From Enterovibrio baiacu (GTDB lineage: Bacteria; Pseudomonadota; Gammaproteobacteria; Enterobacterales; Vibrionaceae), in the NCBI RefSeq assembly GCF_004120195.1, contig NZ_SCHN01000016.1:62001-126000 (forward strand): 64,000 nucleotides of DNA, given 5' to 3'. Made by a program: the position numbers and the translations under genes. Position 1 is the first letter of the stretch; every line of letters starts with the position of its first letter. Under the pieces are notes generated by a model. That model was not told the DNA's origin. It worked only from the letters and a program-made list of their open reading frames with translations, and did not search any database. Shown in pieces: positions 25,756 through 37,514 of the stretch.

Positions 25756-27690
25756 ATGAAATTGACATCTCTTACCAACGCGTCGCTCATTAACCTTAAA
25801 ACGACGTTTGCAACACGTGATGATGCTATTCGTGCACTTGCTGAACAATTACAACAACAAGGCAAACTGCATGATAAAAACGAGTACCTTAAGGCAGTAT
25901 TTGCCCGTGAAGAAGAAGGACCTACCGCGCTTGGCGAGGGTTTGGCCGTTCCTCATGGCAAATCGGATGCCGTCAAAGAGGCGGCGTTTGCAGTCGCGAC
26001 ACTGACGGACGATTTGAAGTGGGAAGGCATTGATGGCGACGAAGACGTTAACCTGATTTTCCTGCTAGCCATTCCCAATGCTGAGGCTGGCTCTACCCAC
26101 ATGCAAGTGCTTACGCAATTGACCACAGCCTTGGTTGATGACGATGTGCGTGACGCTGTTTTGAATGCAACAACTGTAGAACAACTTTTTGCTTTGCTTG
26201 ACGGTGACAACGCGCCAGAAAAAGAAGCAGACATTTTAGATACAACTCTACCTACGATTGTTTGTGTCACCGCGTGCCCAGCCGGGATCGCACATACTTA
26301 CATGGCAGCAGAGTACTTAGAAAAGGCAGGCAAGAAGCTTGGCTTTAATGTTCATGTTGAAAAACAAGGCGCGAACGGCATTGAAGATCGCCTCACCGCT
26401 GAACAACTGAACAATGCTGTGGCCTGTGTGTTTGCCGCAGAAGTCGCCATCAAAGACGTCGAGCGCTTCAAGGGTATTCCTCGTGTGGAAACACCTGTGG
26501 CGGAACCTATCAAATACGCAGAGCGCATTTTGAACGACGCCGTTGAGGCAAGCAAAAACAGCTCAGGTGCCGACCGTGCTGTGATCACCGAAGACAAACC
26601 GAAGAAATTGCCACTGAAAACAGAGCTGAAACAAGCCCTGTTGAGCGGTATTTCATTCTCGGTTCCGTTGATCGTTGCGGGTGGTACGGTGCTGGCGGTT
26701 GCGGTACTGATTGCTCAAATTTTCGATCTGCAAGATCTCTATGGCACTGACGGTTCATGGCTGTGGATGTATCGCAAACTCGGTGGTGGCTTGCTGGGTA
26801 CCTTGATGGTTCCTGTGCTTGCAGCATACACCGCATACTCTTTGGCGGATAAACCCGCGTTAGGCCCTGGTTTCGCTGCGGGTCTTGCTGCAAACCTGAT
26901 TGGCTCTGGCTTCCTCGGCGGTGTCGTCGGTGGTTTGATTGCTGGTTACTTCATGCGTTGGGTGAAAGAAAACATTCGCCTGTCGCCCGCATTCAATGGC
27001 TTTTTGACCTTCTACCTGTACCCAGTGCTGGGTACCTTGGTTGTTGGTTCGTTGATGCTGTTTGTCATCGGTAAACCTGTTGCTTGGCTAAACCAAGGGC
27101 TAACAGATTGGCTAAACGGCTTATCTGGCACCAACGCGCTTCTTTTAGGTGCGGTGATTGGCTTGTTTGTTTCGTTCGACCTTGGTGGTCCGGTGAACAA
27201 AGCGGCGTACGCATTCTGTTTGGGTGCGATGGCGAATGGTGTGTATGGCCCTTATGCCATCTTTGGCTCGGTGAAAATGGTCTCTGCTTTCACGGTGACC
27301 GCAGCCACCATGATTGCACCTCGATTGTTTAAAGAGTTTGAAATTGAAGTGGGCAAGTCCACGTGGTTACTCGGTCTTGCCGGGATAACGGAAGGCGCAA
27401 TCCCAATGGCGATTGAAGATCCTATCCGCGTTATCGGCTCGTTCCTGCTTGGCTCTGTGGTGACAGGTGCCATGGTAGGTGCTGCGGGCATCGGTCTTTC
27501 CACGCCAGGTGCAGGTATTTTCTCACTGTTCTTGCTTCATGATGCGGGTATTGGTGCTTACATGGCCGCCGCAATTTGGTTCGGTGCAGCGCTTATCGGT
27601 GCCGCAATTTCAACCGCAACACTCATTGCATGGCGTGCCCACGCAGTGAAGAAAGGAAAGTATCAAGTGGCTGACGCTGTAAACGGCTAA
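25756..27690 (+). CDS. mngA: PTS EIIABC, 2-O-alpha-mannosyl-D-glycerate specific (MngA)
   Basis: A 644-residue fructose-family PTS permease. EIIA occupies about 1-150 with phospho-His67 in LAVPHGKS; EIIB about 165-265 with phospho-Cys174 in CVTACPAGIAHTYMA; EIIC about 290-640 has multiple membrane segments. It takes up and phosphorylates mannosylglycerate, an osmolyte of thermophiles and red algae. The specificity is inferred from the mngB partner downstream and mngR upstream, since EII sequences alone do not fix the sugar. Regulated from the half-site cluster upstream. Confidence 0.88.
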   Translation: MKLTSLTNASLINLKTTFATRDDAIRALAEQLQQQGKLHDKNEYLKAVFAREEEGPTALGEGLAVPHGKSDAVKEAAFAVATLTDDLKWEGIDGDEDVNLIFLLAIPNAEAGSTHMQVLTQLTTALVDDDVRDAVLNATTVEQLFALLDGDNAPEKEADILDTTLPTIVCVTACPAGIAHTYMAAEYLEKAGKKLGFNVHVEKQGANGIEDRLTAEQLNNAVACVFAAEVAIKDVERFKGIPRVETPVAEPIKYAERILNDAVEASKNSSGADRAVITEDKPKKLPLKTELKQALLSGISFSVPLIVAGGTVLAVAVLIAQIFDLQDLYGTDGSWLWMYRKLGGGLLGTLMVPVLAAYTAYSLADKPALGPGFAAGLAANLIGSGFLGGVVGGLIAGYFMRWVKENIRLSPAFNGFLTFYLYPVLGTLVVGSLMLFVIGKPVAWLNQGLTDWLNGLSGTNALLLGAVIGLFVSFDLGGPVNKAAYAFCLGAMANGVYGPYAIFGSVKMVSAFTVTAATMIAPRLFKEFEIEVGKSTWLLGLAGITEGAIPMAIEDPIRVIGSFLLGSVVTGAMVGAAGIGLSTPGAGIFSLFLLHDAGIGAYMAAAIWFGAALIGAAISTATLIAWRAHAVKKGKYQVADAVNG

Positions 27691-27699
27691 GCACACACA

Positions 27700-27740
27700 A
27701 GGATGGGCAGCAGCGCAACGTTTTAGGGGCTGCTCATCCT
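27700..27740 (+). other. Intercistronic hairpin between mngA and mngB
   Basis: AGGATGGGCAGC pairs with GCTGCTCATCCT (one G-T) over a 17-base loop. There is no T run, so it looks like a processing or stabilising stem rather than a terminator. The gap between the genes is 214 bases, unusually long for an operon. Confidence 0.5.
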
Positions 27741-27904
27741 GCTCTACTTATTAAAAGCGCAAAGCGCATAACACTATTTCGGTGGCTGGTTCCACCTTTT
27801 ACAAGCAGCGTCGGCGCATAAATTACATGCAGCAAATACACGTTAGCTTGAAGACAATTTCCCAAGATAACTTACGGCGATACGCCAAAGACGGTAATAA
27901 GACG

Positions 27905-30544
27905 ATGACTACATCCCGCGTACACATTACACCTCACATGCACTGGGACCGTGAATGGTATTTCACGACAGAAGAATCTCGCATCCTACTCGTCAATAAC
28001 ATGGAAGAAATCATGACGCGTCTGGAGCAAGATCCAGACTACAAATACTATGTTCTTGATGGGCAAACCGCCGTTCTTGAAGATTACTTTGCCATTAAGC
28101 CTGAGCACAAAGAACGTGTGAAAGCGCTGGTGGAAGCAGGAAAATTGATTGTCGGCCCGTGGTACAGCCAAACCGATACCATGCAGGTTTCAGGCGAATC
28201 CATTGTTCGTAACATGCTTTATGGATTGCGCGATTGCTTGGCGCTGGGCGAGCCAATGAAGATCGGCTACTTGCCAGATTCATTCTCGATGAGTTCTCAG
28301 CTTCCGATGATATACAACGGATTTGGTATTGACCGCGCGATGTTCTGGCGTGGCTGTTCAGAGCGTCATGGCACCAACAAAACCGAATTCATTTGGCAAT
28401 CTAACGATGGCAGTGAAGTGACGGCACAAGTGCTGCCGCTGGGCTATGCAATCGGTAAATACTTACCGCAAGACGAAGCAGGCCTGCGCGACCGCTTAGA
28501 CAAGTATTTCCCGGTGCTTGAGAAGCCGTCTGTCACGAAAGACATTCTACTGCCAAATGGTCACGATCAGATGCCACTGCAAAGCGACATCTTTGAAGTG
28601 ATGGATAAACTGCGTGAAATATACCCTGATCGTGAATTCAAGATGAGCCGCTTTGAAGAGGTATTCGAGCGTATTGAAGCATCACGCGATCAACTTGATA
28701 CCATCAAGGGTGAATTCAACGACGGTAAATACATGCGTGTTCACCGCACGATTTCTTCAACCCGTATGGACATCAAACTGATGCATGCGGAAGTCGAAAA
28801 CAAGATCGTCAACATTCTTGAGCCGCTGGCGTCTATCGCTTGGACGCTGGGCTTTGAATATCACCACGGCTTGATTGAGAAAATGTGGAAAGAGAGCATG
28901 AAAAATCATGCCCATGATTCCATTGGTTGTTGCTGTTCAGACAAAGTGCACGCTGAAATCTTGTATCGCTATATTCTGGCGGACGACATGGCGACCAACC
29001 TGATCAATTTCTACAAGCGTAAGATTGTTGACCACATGCCAGCACGCGAAGACTGCGACAAACTGGCGCTGTTTAACCTGTCTCCTTACATGCGTGATGA
29101 TGTGGTGAACACCACCATCACGATCCGCGCGCAATCCTTTAATCTGTTCGACGAGCATGGCAATGCGGTTGAGTACTTCATTCAAGACCAGCGTGAAATC
29201 GACCCGGGTAAAATTGACCGTCAGATCGTTCACTACGGTAACTACGACCCGTTCGTTGAATACGACATTCAACTGAAGGTCGCCGTTCCTGCCATGGGCT
29301 TTACCACCCTGCACATTCAAGGCAATGAAGCCGGCACGCAAAAGGCGGTGGAACAAGGTGATGATGTGCTTGAGAACGCCTTCTACCGCATCACAGTGAA
29401 TGCTAACGGCACGTTAGACATCTTTGATAAAGAGACCAACACACGCTTCGAGCAAGCGCTACGCATTGAAGATGGCTCAGATGATGGTGACGAGTACGAC
29501 TACTCTCCATCGCGTAAAGAGTGGCTCATCTACTCTGATGAGTTTGAGGCAAAAACCGCGATCAAACATGAAGGGTTCCAATCGGTCGCGACCATCGCGC
29601 TTCGCATGGCCGTGCCTGAAAACCTGCAAGAGCGTGAAGAACGCGCAGGGCAAAATGGCTTTGTGGATGTGAACTGCCAAGTCGTGTTGAAGCAAGGCTC
29701 ACGCCGCATTGAAGTGCGCATGGAGATCAACAACCAAGCCGATGATCATCGCCTTCGCGTATTGGTTCCTGTGCCGTTTGCGTGTGACACCGTGGTGGCA
29801 GATAACCAATTTGGTCTTATCACTCGCCCAACCAATGATGCAGAAATGGCGAACTGGGAAGCGGATGGCTGGAAAGAAGCGCCAGTGCCGGTTTATCAGA
29901 TGATGAATTTTGCGGCGCTGGAAGACGATCAAGCGGGCATTGCGGTGATGAGCAATGGTCTGCGTGAGTTTGAAGTGATTTCCAGCCAAGGTAATGACGT
30001 TCGCGATACTTTCGCACTGACCTTGCTTCGTGGTGTGGGTGTGCTGGGTAAAGAAAACTTGTTGCTTCGCCCTGGGCGTCCATCAGGCATTAAGATCCCA
30101 ACGCCTGATTCACAAGTACGCGGCAAATTGGTGTGTGAATTTAGCCTGTTCGGTTATGTCGGCAACCATATCGATGCCAACATCATGGCCGAGGCACGTG
30201 ACAACGTGACGCGCATTCAGTGTTACAACAAGATCCCTTATAACGCGATGAAATTGAACGTGGGCGAGCAAAACCTGCCGTTGACCTTTAGCTTACTGAG
30301 TAAAGATCAAAAAGGTGCGGTGCTGAGCGTGCTGAAAAAAGCAGAAGATGACAATGCGCTGATTTTACGTGTTTATAACCCAGCTGAGCAGGGAGACGTT
30401 GTAGATAGCGTGGCCTTCTCGCGCGAAGTCGCGTCTTGGGTTGAAACCAGCATGGATGAACATCCATTAAAAACGACCGTTCAGCATGCCGAATTTGGCA
30501 CGTTGAAACCGTGTCAGGCAAAATCCTTCAAAGTGACGTTTTAA
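27905..30544 (+). CDS. mngB: Mannosylglycerate hydrolase (GH38 alpha-mannosidase) MngB
   Basis: An 879-residue GH38 enzyme, close to the length of E. coli MngB (877). The N terminus [18 protein letters not shown] and the nucleophile region [15 protein letters not shown] match it strongly. [13 protein letters not shown] and [13 protein letters not shown] are also conserved. It hydrolyses the imported 2-O-(6-phospho-mannosyl)-glycerate to mannose-6-phosphate and glycerate in the cytoplasm. Start at ATG 27905 gives the family N terminus; the open frame runs 41 codons further upstream through non-conserved sequence. Two hairpins close the operon. Confidence 0.95.
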   Translation: MTTSRVHITPHMHWDREWYFTTEESRILLVNNMEEIMTRLEQDPDYKYYVLDGQTAVLEDYFAIKPEHKERVKALVEAGKLIVGPWYSQTDTMQVSGESIVRNMLYGLRDCLALGEPMKIGYLPDSFSMSSQLPMIYNGFGIDRAMFWRGCSERHGTNKTEFIWQSNDGSEVTAQVLPLGYAIGKYLPQDEAGLRDRLDKYFPVLEKPSVTKDILLPNGHDQMPLQSDIFEVMDKLREIYPDREFKMSRFEEVFERIEASRDQLDTIKGEFNDGKYMRVHRTISSTRMDIKLMHAEVENKIVNILEPLASIAWTLGFEYHHGLIEKMWKESMKNHAHDSIGCCCSDKVHAEILYRYILADDMATNLINFYKRKIVDHMPAREDCDKLALFNLSPYMRDDVVNTTITIRAQSFNLFDEHGNAVEYFIQDQREIDPGKIDRQIVHYGNYDPFVEYDIQLKVAVPAMGFTTLHIQGNEAGTQKAVEQGDDVLENAFYRITVNANGTLDIFDKETNTRFEQALRIEDGSDDGDEYDYSPSRKEWLIYSDEFEAKTAIKHEGFQSVATIALRMAVPENLQEREERAGQNGFVDVNCQVVLKQGSRRIEVRMEINNQADDHRLRVLVPVPFACDTVVADNQFGLITRPTNDAEMANWEADGWKEAPVPVYQMMNFAALEDDQAGIAVMSNGLREFEVISSQGNDVRDTFALTLLRGVGVLGKENLLLRPGRPSGIKIPTPDSQVRGKLVCEFSLFGYVGNHIDANIMAEARDNVTRIQCYNKIPYNAMKLNVGEQNLPLTFSLLSKDQKGAVLSVLKKAEDDNALILRVYNPAEQGDVVDSVAFSREVASWVETSMDEHPLKTTVQHAEFGTLKPCQAKSFKVTF

Positions 30545-30555
30545 GTCCCTGTATT

Positions 30556-30585
30556 CAGCAAGCCGGCGCCCTCTCCGGCTTGCTG
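30556..30585 (+). terminator. First hairpin after mngB
   Basis: CAGCAAGCCGG / CCGGCTTGCTG, 11-bp perfect arms with an 8-base loop. No T run follows, so it probably shields the 3' end while the next hairpin terminates. Confidence 0.55.
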
Positions 30586-30603
30586 ATTGACTTGAAGGTA
30601 GGT

Positions 30604-30636
30604 AAACGCCAGCGATATCGCTGGCGTTTTTTTGTC
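30604..30636 (+). terminator. Rho-independent terminator after mngB
   Basis: A perfect 26-bp palindrome AAACGCCAGCGAT / ATCGCTGGCGTTT followed by T's. Its core CGCCAGC/GCTGGCG recurs in the terminators at 16186 and 35186. Confidence 0.85.
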
Positions 30637-30746
30637 TGTTCGTCTTGCATACGCGTCACGTTGCTGTGTTTTTTGTGTTGCTATTTTACTGTTCATATAT
30701 ACAGTTATTGATGCTGTGATAAGCAGAAACTAACGAGGTAGTGGCG

Positions 30747-31172
30747 ATGCCAGAATCTAAAAGACACACAACGCAGTGTTTGTGCGGAAGCGTAAAACTC
30801 CATGTGGCCGAAATAAACCCTAAATTTACGGTGTGTCACTGCAGTACGTGCAGAACGTGGACAGGTGGGCCGTTATTTGCCGTGCAATGTGGCACCGATG
30901 TGGTTTTAGAAGGAGAAGAAAACATCACGATTTTCGATTCTTCGCCTTGGGCTGAGCGCGCATTTTGCGCCAAATGCGGCACCAATTTGTTTTATCGCGT
31001 GAAAAGCACGCAAAGCTACAACCTGTCTCTGGGGCTATTCCCATCACTGCCAAACCTAGAAATGGACATGCAGTATTTCAGTGATTTAAAGCCTGACTAT
31101 TATTGTTTCTCCAACGAAACCAAAGCGATGACTGAAGCCGAGATCATGGCGTACTTTGCGAGCCAAATGTAG
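30747..31172 (+). CDS. GFA-family zinc protein (glutathione-dependent formaldehyde-activating enzyme-like)
   Basis: A 141-residue Gfa/CENP-V-fold protein. Zinc-binding cysteines are visible in QCLCGSVKL, CHCSTCRTW and FCAKCGTNL. The family was named for a proposed role in formaldehyde-glutathione condensation, but most members are uncharacterised. Its position next to frmA fits a link with formaldehyde or glutathione adducts. ATG 30747 is spaced 8 bases after GAGG, better than the upstream GTG. It is separated from frmA by 355 bases, so probably transcribed separately. Confidence 0.83.
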   Translation: MPESKRHTTQCLCGSVKLHVAEINPKFTVCHCSTCRTWTGGPLFAVQCGTDVVLEGEENITIFDSSPWAERAFCAKCGTNLFYRVKSTQSYNLSLGLFPSLPNLEMDMQYFSDLKPDYYCFSNETKAMTEAEIMAYFASQM

Positions 31173-32658
<1,486 letters not shown>

Positions 32659-32676
32659 TTCTCGTTCCAATACTCG

Positions 32677-32708
32677 AAAAACGGCCTTTATTCGAAGGCC
32701 GTTTTTTT
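32677..32708 (+). terminator. Rho-independent terminator after frmA
   Basis: AAAAACGGCCTT / AAGGCCGTTTTT with a 6-base loop, then more T. It makes frmA monocistronic. Confidence 0.88.
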
Positions 32709-32796
32709 GTTGTCGACCTTACACGGTCAAGCGGTGTTCAGCATCGCTTTGTACACCAAGATCAACCATCAGATCTACGCTTAACGGATATTCGTT

Positions 32797-34053
32797 ATGA
32801 ACCGCAAATTACTCTCATCTCTTCCTGTTCAGTTGCTTCTTGCCGGGATTGCGGCTTGGTGCTTTACGGCACTTTTACCTTCTGATAATGCGTTTACTGA
32901 CAGCGCGTTTTATTGCCTGATCGTATTGGCAAAAACCACCTATATCGGCCTGCTAAAAATGGTGGTTGGTTTGGTGGTAATGCTATCTCTGCTACAGGGT
33001 ATTACCAGCATTGGTTCGACGGTGAAGCTAAAAGCGCTCGGCCTGAAAACGGTCGTGTTTTACTCCGTGACGTCGTTACTGGCGATTTCTCTTGCGCTTG
33101 GCGTGTCTCTTTCATTGCCTGAATGGCCAGCACTCATCGAGCCGTCATCCGTGGTTGTTCAACCTGGCGTTGAATTGATCAGTGAAGCATCCAGCAGCGC
33201 GGGTTCGATTGCGACCAAGTTGTTTTCTATGGCGTTGGTCAACCCCGTTGATGCGCTTACCAATACCAACTTACTGGCGATCGTCTTCTTCTCATTGATA
33301 TTGGGCATTGCATTGTTGGCAACCTTGCCACGGGAGCATGCCGTGTTTGAGGTGATTTCAGGCCTCAACACCGCAGTGAATTATGTGGTGTCTGGCATCA
33401 TTCGACTCGCGCCACTGGCGGTGTTTGCGATTGTTGTTGAGTTTACGCTGAATAGCGGGGATGCCTTGTTTGGTCAACTTGCCTTATTTGCTTTGCTCGT
33501 CTTTGTGCTTACCGCGATACATGGTGGCCTTGTATTGCCATTGATCGCGAAGCTTATGACGGGCATTCGATTGGGTCAGCTCTTCAAGGCTCTGTCTGCA
33601 CCGATGGCAATGGCATTCGCCACGTCCTCAAGCTCTGCAACATTGCCATTGTCGATGCAGGTTGCAGAAGAGGAGCTGGGCGTTTCTCAATCTACGAGCA
33701 GTATGGTGTTGCCGCTGGGCGCGATCATGAACATGGATGGCACTGCGTTGTTTGAAGGGGTTGCAGCCATCTTTCTCGCTCAGTTGTATGGCATCGATTT
33801 AGGCACGAGTGGTTTGGTCATGATTTTTATCATGGCGATGGTGTCTTCCATCGGCGCGCCAGGTATGCCTTCGGGCTCCATGTCAGGAATGCAATTGGTG
33901 CTACTTGCGGCGGGCATTCCCTTAGAAGCCATTGCGATATTGCTGATCATTGAGCGCCCGCTTGATACTTTCCGCACTGCGGTGAATGTAGAGGGTGACT
34001 TGATTGCAGCCTTGGTCGTGGATAAATGGCAAGAAGGCAAGGCGACTATTTAG
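32797..34053 (+). CDS. Dicarboxylate/amino-acid:cation symporter (DAACS family)
   Basis: A 418-residue inner-membrane symporter of the GltP/DctA/SstT family. The serine-rich reentrant loop ATSSSSATLPLSMQV, the NMDGTALFEGVAAIFLAQ helix and the GAPGMPSGSMSGMQLVL block are all present. It imports a C4-dicarboxylate, glutamate, aspartate or serine with Na+ or H+; which one is not evident. It stands alone, and gdhA is 22 kb away. Confidence 0.88.
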   Translation: MNRKLLSSLPVQLLLAGIAAWCFTALLPSDNAFTDSAFYCLIVLAKTTYIGLLKMVVGLVVMLSLLQGITSIGSTVKLKALGLKTVVFYSVTSLLAISLALGVSLSLPEWPALIEPSSVVVQPGVELISEASSSAGSIATKLFSMALVNPVDALTNTNLLAIVFFSLILGIALLATLPREHAVFEVISGLNTAVNYVVSGIIRLAPLAVFAIVVEFTLNSGDALFGQLALFALLVFVLTAIHGGLVLPLIAKLMTGIRLGQLFKALSAPMAMAFATSSSSATLPLSMQVAEEELGVSQSTSSMVLPLGAIMNMDGTALFEGVAAIFLAQLYGIDLGTSGLVMIFIMAMVSSIGAPGMPSGSMSGMQLVLLAAGIPLEAIAILLIIERPLDTFRTAVNVEGDLIAALVVDKWQEGKATI

Positions 34054-34655
34054 ATGCATTATCTCACGCGTTGTTGGTGTGCATCCCGATAATGCGTGAT
34101 GTTTTTAGGTCTGTCATTGAAAGTGTTTTAATTACTGTTTTATTTACAAAGAGTTAGTTTGGATTTTATATATTCGCGTCAAAAAATAACTTTCTCGTAT
34201 ATCCAGTGCAGTTACATACACATATGCACTTTGTTTTGTTTTAAAAGTGCTTGCGCTTTCAGGTTTTAATACGTTAAATCAGGAAATTAGGAGCATAACT
34301 TAAATAATGAAGGGTTTGAAAATTGAAAGTGAGTTGCTTTTATTAACGTAATAATAACAAGGTGTTGGAGTGTGTATTGTATACTTAACACCTTGTCTGA
34401 TTCTTAATGTATCTCGCTCTTTGTGCCTGTTTTTCTCAAAATGTGCAGTTGTAAATATATATGTGCCAATCTGACGTGTTTTCTATGCAAGTACGGCTCG
34501 AATGTCTCTAATATAAAACAGATCTCATTAGATATTTATTTTTATAAATAAAGATGGTTGTATTTTCAAACTCTGATAGCTAGCCTCTCACTAACTCGAG
34601 TTGTTTCATCAATTCGCTAGAGCTTAATTGCAATAAAGTGAGTAAGGATCTGGTT
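34054..34655. other. AT-rich 600-base gap with a long inverted repeat
   Basis: A strongly AT-rich region with no convincing frame. It contains ACAAGGTGTT (34357-34366) and AACACCTTGT (34387-34396), perfect 10-bp arms over a 20-base spacer. The following sequence is only weakly T-rich. It could be the end of an untranslated RNA or a regulator site for the downstream gene. Confidence 0.5.
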
Positions 34656-35186
34656 ATGAATATTGATTTCTTTTCGCTGAGCCAGGACGCTAGAACTTCA
34701 TTACTTAATGCTGTCCACGCATTGAGTGCAATAGGGACATATTCGGAAGATCAAAATAGAACAGCAGCAACACCTTTTTTAGATACGATCAACGTGTCGC
34801 TTCTTTCCATTCAGGTGGAAACCGCTAACTGGAACAACAAACTCTATGAAATCATTCATTCAGAGATCCCATCCGGTTACTTTGATGAGGAAAGCGCGCA
34901 CACCTTAGTTGATGCGGATGCTTTCTCGCGCAGTGCAGAAGAAATGCTGCGTATACAGTCAGATGCGACGTTCAATTCAAAAGACATTAAATTGGCTGCG
35001 GACGTGTTATCCGTTATCGGTCAGTTAAAAGTGGCTGTGTTCAAACTGCGCAAATCAATCGAGAACGTCATTAAACTCGAAATGCGCATGCAAGGCGCCG
35101 AATCTGTCGATGAAGCCAGTTTTGATGCCATGGCAGAAGCACTGACTTCTGTCAGAAAAAGCAAAACACCGACGGTTCTTCATTAA
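34656..35186 (+). CDS. Hypothetical helical protein
   Basis: A 176-residue soluble protein with no signal peptide or membrane segment and no motif I recognise. Long stretches look alpha-helical (for example IKLAADVLSVIGQLKVAVFK), so a helical bundle is likely. AAGGATCTGGTT provides the ribosome site for ATG 34656; a GTG six codons upstream is less well placed. It stands alone after a 600-base AT-rich gap and is closed by a terminator. Function unknown. Confidence 0.6.
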   Translation: MNIDFFSLSQDARTSLLNAVHALSAIGTYSEDQNRTAATPFLDTINVSLLSIQVETANWNNKLYEIIHSEIPSGYFDEESAHTLVDADAFSRSAEEMLRIQSDATFNSKDIKLAADVLSVIGQLKVAVFKLRKSIENVIKLEMRMQGAESVDEASFDAMAEALTSVRKSKTPTVLH

Positions 35187-35215
35187 AAAAACGCCAGCAA
35201 ATGCTGGCGTTTTTT
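35186..35215 (+). terminator. Bidirectional terminator after the helical protein gene
   Basis: AAAAAACGCCAGCA / TGCTGGCGTTTTTT with a 2-base loop; serves both the + gene and the convergent M50 protease gene. Confidence 0.88.
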
Positions 35216-35236
35216 GTTTGTGCGTTTCGGTAATGT

Positions 35237-36319
35237 TTAGCTTTGTAAGATCATCAATGGCAATGCCAGCATGTCATCACCTTTTGTTGCAAAGTAAATG
35301 ATCACGCCAATCAAAGAGGCCACCGTTGCCAAATACCACGCAGTGCTGAACAGTTGACCATAGCGGGTGAGCGGCAGAAGATGAGAATGGTGACGATACT
35401 TCCACTCAAACACGATCTCCGCACTACCAATCAGCAGCAAGAAACCGAGTAAGGCCAGTCCGAAGGTGTAGCTGACGAATACACCAATGGCCGCGCCTGC
35501 GATACAGGCAATCAAACCCGCAATGCTGTTCATCGAGAAGCTGATGCTTTTCAGTATGTGTCCGCCATCTAGCGGTAGAATCGGCAGTAGGTTGAACAGG
35601 TTGAGGAGCGCGTTAAACGTGGCGAGACCTGCGAAGAATATATTTCCCGTTACCCAATACGCCACCATAGCAACCAGCGACATCAACAAGCCAAAGGTCG
35701 GCCCCATGATGGAAATCACCACGTCCTGCCAGCGCGTATTGATTTTCTCGTCTGATAGCGCGAGACCGCCCATGAAGGGGATCAAATAGATGCCCTTCGT
35801 TTTCATGCCGAAGTATTTCATGGCGCGAATATGCCCATATTCATGCACCACCAAACACGCAATCAACGCGACGGCAAATTGCCATGAAAAGAGCCATGAA
35901 TAGGCCGCCACACTCGCACCAGCAAGCACGACTTTAATGACCTTGGCACTTTTGAATAGCTTCATGCCGAGAGACGCTAAGCCAATCAGGCTAAATTTCG
36001 TCTTGGCTTGTGGTTCGACAACCGGCGTTTGACGCTCGATGTCTCTTTCATCGCGAGAGCCGGATTCCACCACTTCGTCGTTAACGGTCACGCGATAGTC
36101 GATCGTAAACGGCTGCCACGTCACCGTGGAAGCAACGTTCACCGTTAAGATCAGTTCGTCTCTTGCGAGTTGAAACGAGTGTGTTTTTTCTTCTTCGCTG
36201 TCCGCACTAGCGGCCAATTGAGAGACCAGTTGGTTATCCCAGTAAAGCGCTTGCCAACCTGCGAGCGACCCTTCTAAGCGAAGCGGCTTGCCCAGGCAAG
36301 AAATGTTGAATAATTCCAA
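35237..36319 (-). CDS. M50 family membrane metalloprotease (site-2 protease-like)
   Basis: A 360-residue intramembrane protease. The zinc site HEYGH lies at 159-163, within a predicted membrane segment, and the second metal motif LPLDGGHIL at 249-256. Five to six further hydrophobic segments follow, and the N-terminal 110 residues form a soluble domain, unlike RseP, which has PDZ domains. Site-2 proteases cut membrane proteins within the bilayer; the substrate is unknown. The longest frame begins at a TTG with no clear SD, so the start is uncertain. It follows malI on the - strand by 70 bases. Confidence 0.8.
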   Translation of the reverse strand: MELFNISCLGKPLRLEGSLAGWQALYWDNQLVSQLAASADSEEEKTHSFQLARDELILTVNVASTVTWQPFTIDYRVTVNDEVVESGSRDERDIERQTPVVEPQAKTKFSLIGLASLGMKLFKSAKVIKVVLAGASVAAYSWLFSWQFAVALIACLVVHEYGHIRAMKYFGMKTKGIYLIPFMGGLALSDEKINTRWQDVVISIMGPTFGLLMSLVAMVAYWVTGNIFFAGLATFNALLNLFNLLPILPLDGGHILKSISFSMNSIAGLIACIAGAAIGVFVSYTFGLALLGFLLLIGSAEIVFEWKYRHHSHLLPLTRYGQLFSTAWYLATVASLIGVIIYFATKGDDMLALPLMILQS

Positions 36320-36389
36320 AATGATGCAAAGAGTAGTGAGTGATGGCCGCTAATGTACCAGTTTTTGCTTTCACCTTACATCGGGCTGA

Positions 36390-37397
36390 CTACGCATTGG
36401 TGAGTGTTGGGGCAACAATGACTTTGCGCGGAATCGTGTCACTCTCCTCAAACTGCTCAATCAGGCGTTTCGCGGCTTGTCGGCCGATTTCCTTTGCATC
36501 GGAATTTACAAAAGTAATCGGGGGTTCGGTGAGTTCAGCATCTTGTACCGCATCAAAGCCAACAATGCTGAGTTGCTTGCCGATAAATATGTCTTCCCCG
36601 ACAGAGCGGCCTACGCGCGCGATACCTTGAACCGCGCCCACTGCCGTTGACGAGTAATGACACAACACTGCGGTGATTTGTGGGTGTGTGGCTAACAAGG
36701 CTTGAACGGCATCGGCAGCAGGGGCTTGGCCTGCATCGCACTCAATCACCCATTCTGGTTTTAACGGCAAGCCAAATTGCATCAAGGTGCTGCAATAGCC
36801 GCCAACACGCTCCGCACGGCAAAGTGAGCTGCTTTTCCCGCCGACATACGCAATGCGTCGATGACCTTGATTGATCAGGTGTTCGGTCGCCATTTTGGCG
36901 GCGCTGGCATTATCAGGGCCGACATAGTCGATCTGTTGATTCAAGGAGGCGCGAGAAATACACACCATCGGCAACTTGTGCGCCTTTAATGTATCGGCGT
37001 TTACGTGTTGGTTTTCGTTGTTCGGGCAAAAAGCGATACCGCCGACGCCTTGGCGCGCCATGGTCAGCATGCACTGTTCGAACTTTTCATCGCTCTCGCC
37101 ACTTTGCGCGAGGAACACCATATAGCCTTGTTTTTCCGTTTCTTCGCAAAGCCCTGCAGCAACTTGTGCGTAATACGGATCACTGATGTCTTTTAAGATG
37201 AGGCCAATGATTTCGCTGCTGTTGGAGCGAAGGTTGGCGGCGGAGCGGTTCTTCACGTACCCAAGCGCGGCCACAGCGTTGTTTACCTTTTCTATGGTGT
37301 CGGGCGAAATGCGCCCTTTGTTGCCGAGCACCATAGAAACAGTGGTGACAGAGACGCCAGCATGTTCAGCCACTTCCGTGATGGTCACTTTCTTCAA
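36390..37397 (-). CDS. malI: LacI-family repressor MalI
   Basis: A 335-residue LacI-type repressor with an N-terminal HTH (ITEVAEHAGVSVTTVSMVLG) and a periplasmic-binding-like sensor domain; AERVGGYCSTLMQFGLPLKPEW is nearly that of E. coli MalI. I place the start at the TTG at 37395-37397, which has AAAGGGAAT upstream and gives the family length. The frame can be extended to a GTG at 37436, but that overlaps the operator at 37419-37434. MalI represses malXY and itself; two operators lie in the divergent region. Confidence 0.88.
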   Translation of the reverse strand: MKKVTITEVAEHAGVSVTTVSMVLGNKGRISPDTIEKVNNAVAALGYVKNRSAANLRSNSSEIIGLILKDISDPYYAQVAAGLCEETEKQGYMVFLAQSGESDEKFEQCMLTMARQGVGGIAFCPNNENQHVNADTLKAHKLPMVCISRASLNQQIDYVGPDNASAAKMATEHLINQGHRRIAYVGGKSSSLCRAERVGGYCSTLMQFGLPLKPEWVIECDAGQAPAADAVQALLATHPQITAVLCHYSSTAVGAVQGIARVGRSVGEDIFIGKQLSIVGFDAVQDAELTEPPITFVNSDAKEIGRQAAKRLIEQFEESDTIPRKVIVAPTLTNA

Positions 37398-37418
37398 CAG
37401 ATTCCCTTTTTTAGCTCT

Positions 37419-37434
37419 GGTAAAACGTTTTATC
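37419..37434. promoter_or_regulatory. MalI operator O1 near the malI start
   Basis: GGTAAAACGTTTTATC differs from the E. coli MalI site GATAAAACGTTTTATC by one base. It lies immediately upstream of the proposed malI ribosome binding site, so repression by autoregulation is plausible. Confidence 0.75.
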
Positions 37435-37514
37435 ACTCAAGCATACGTTTATTTTCCCGTTTTTCAATGCCGATCAAATTTGTTGATTATGCAAACATGC
37501 ACAGATCACAAATG

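Noticed and set aside
37398-37436. GTG-started N-terminal extension of MalI
   Set aside because: It overlaps the MalI operator, adds a non-conserved basic stretch, and has no good ribosome site; the TTG start fits the family length.
37494-37510. CRP site upstream of malX
   Set aside because: Only one half (TCACA) is matched; the other half and spacing do not fit TGTGA-N6-TCACA.
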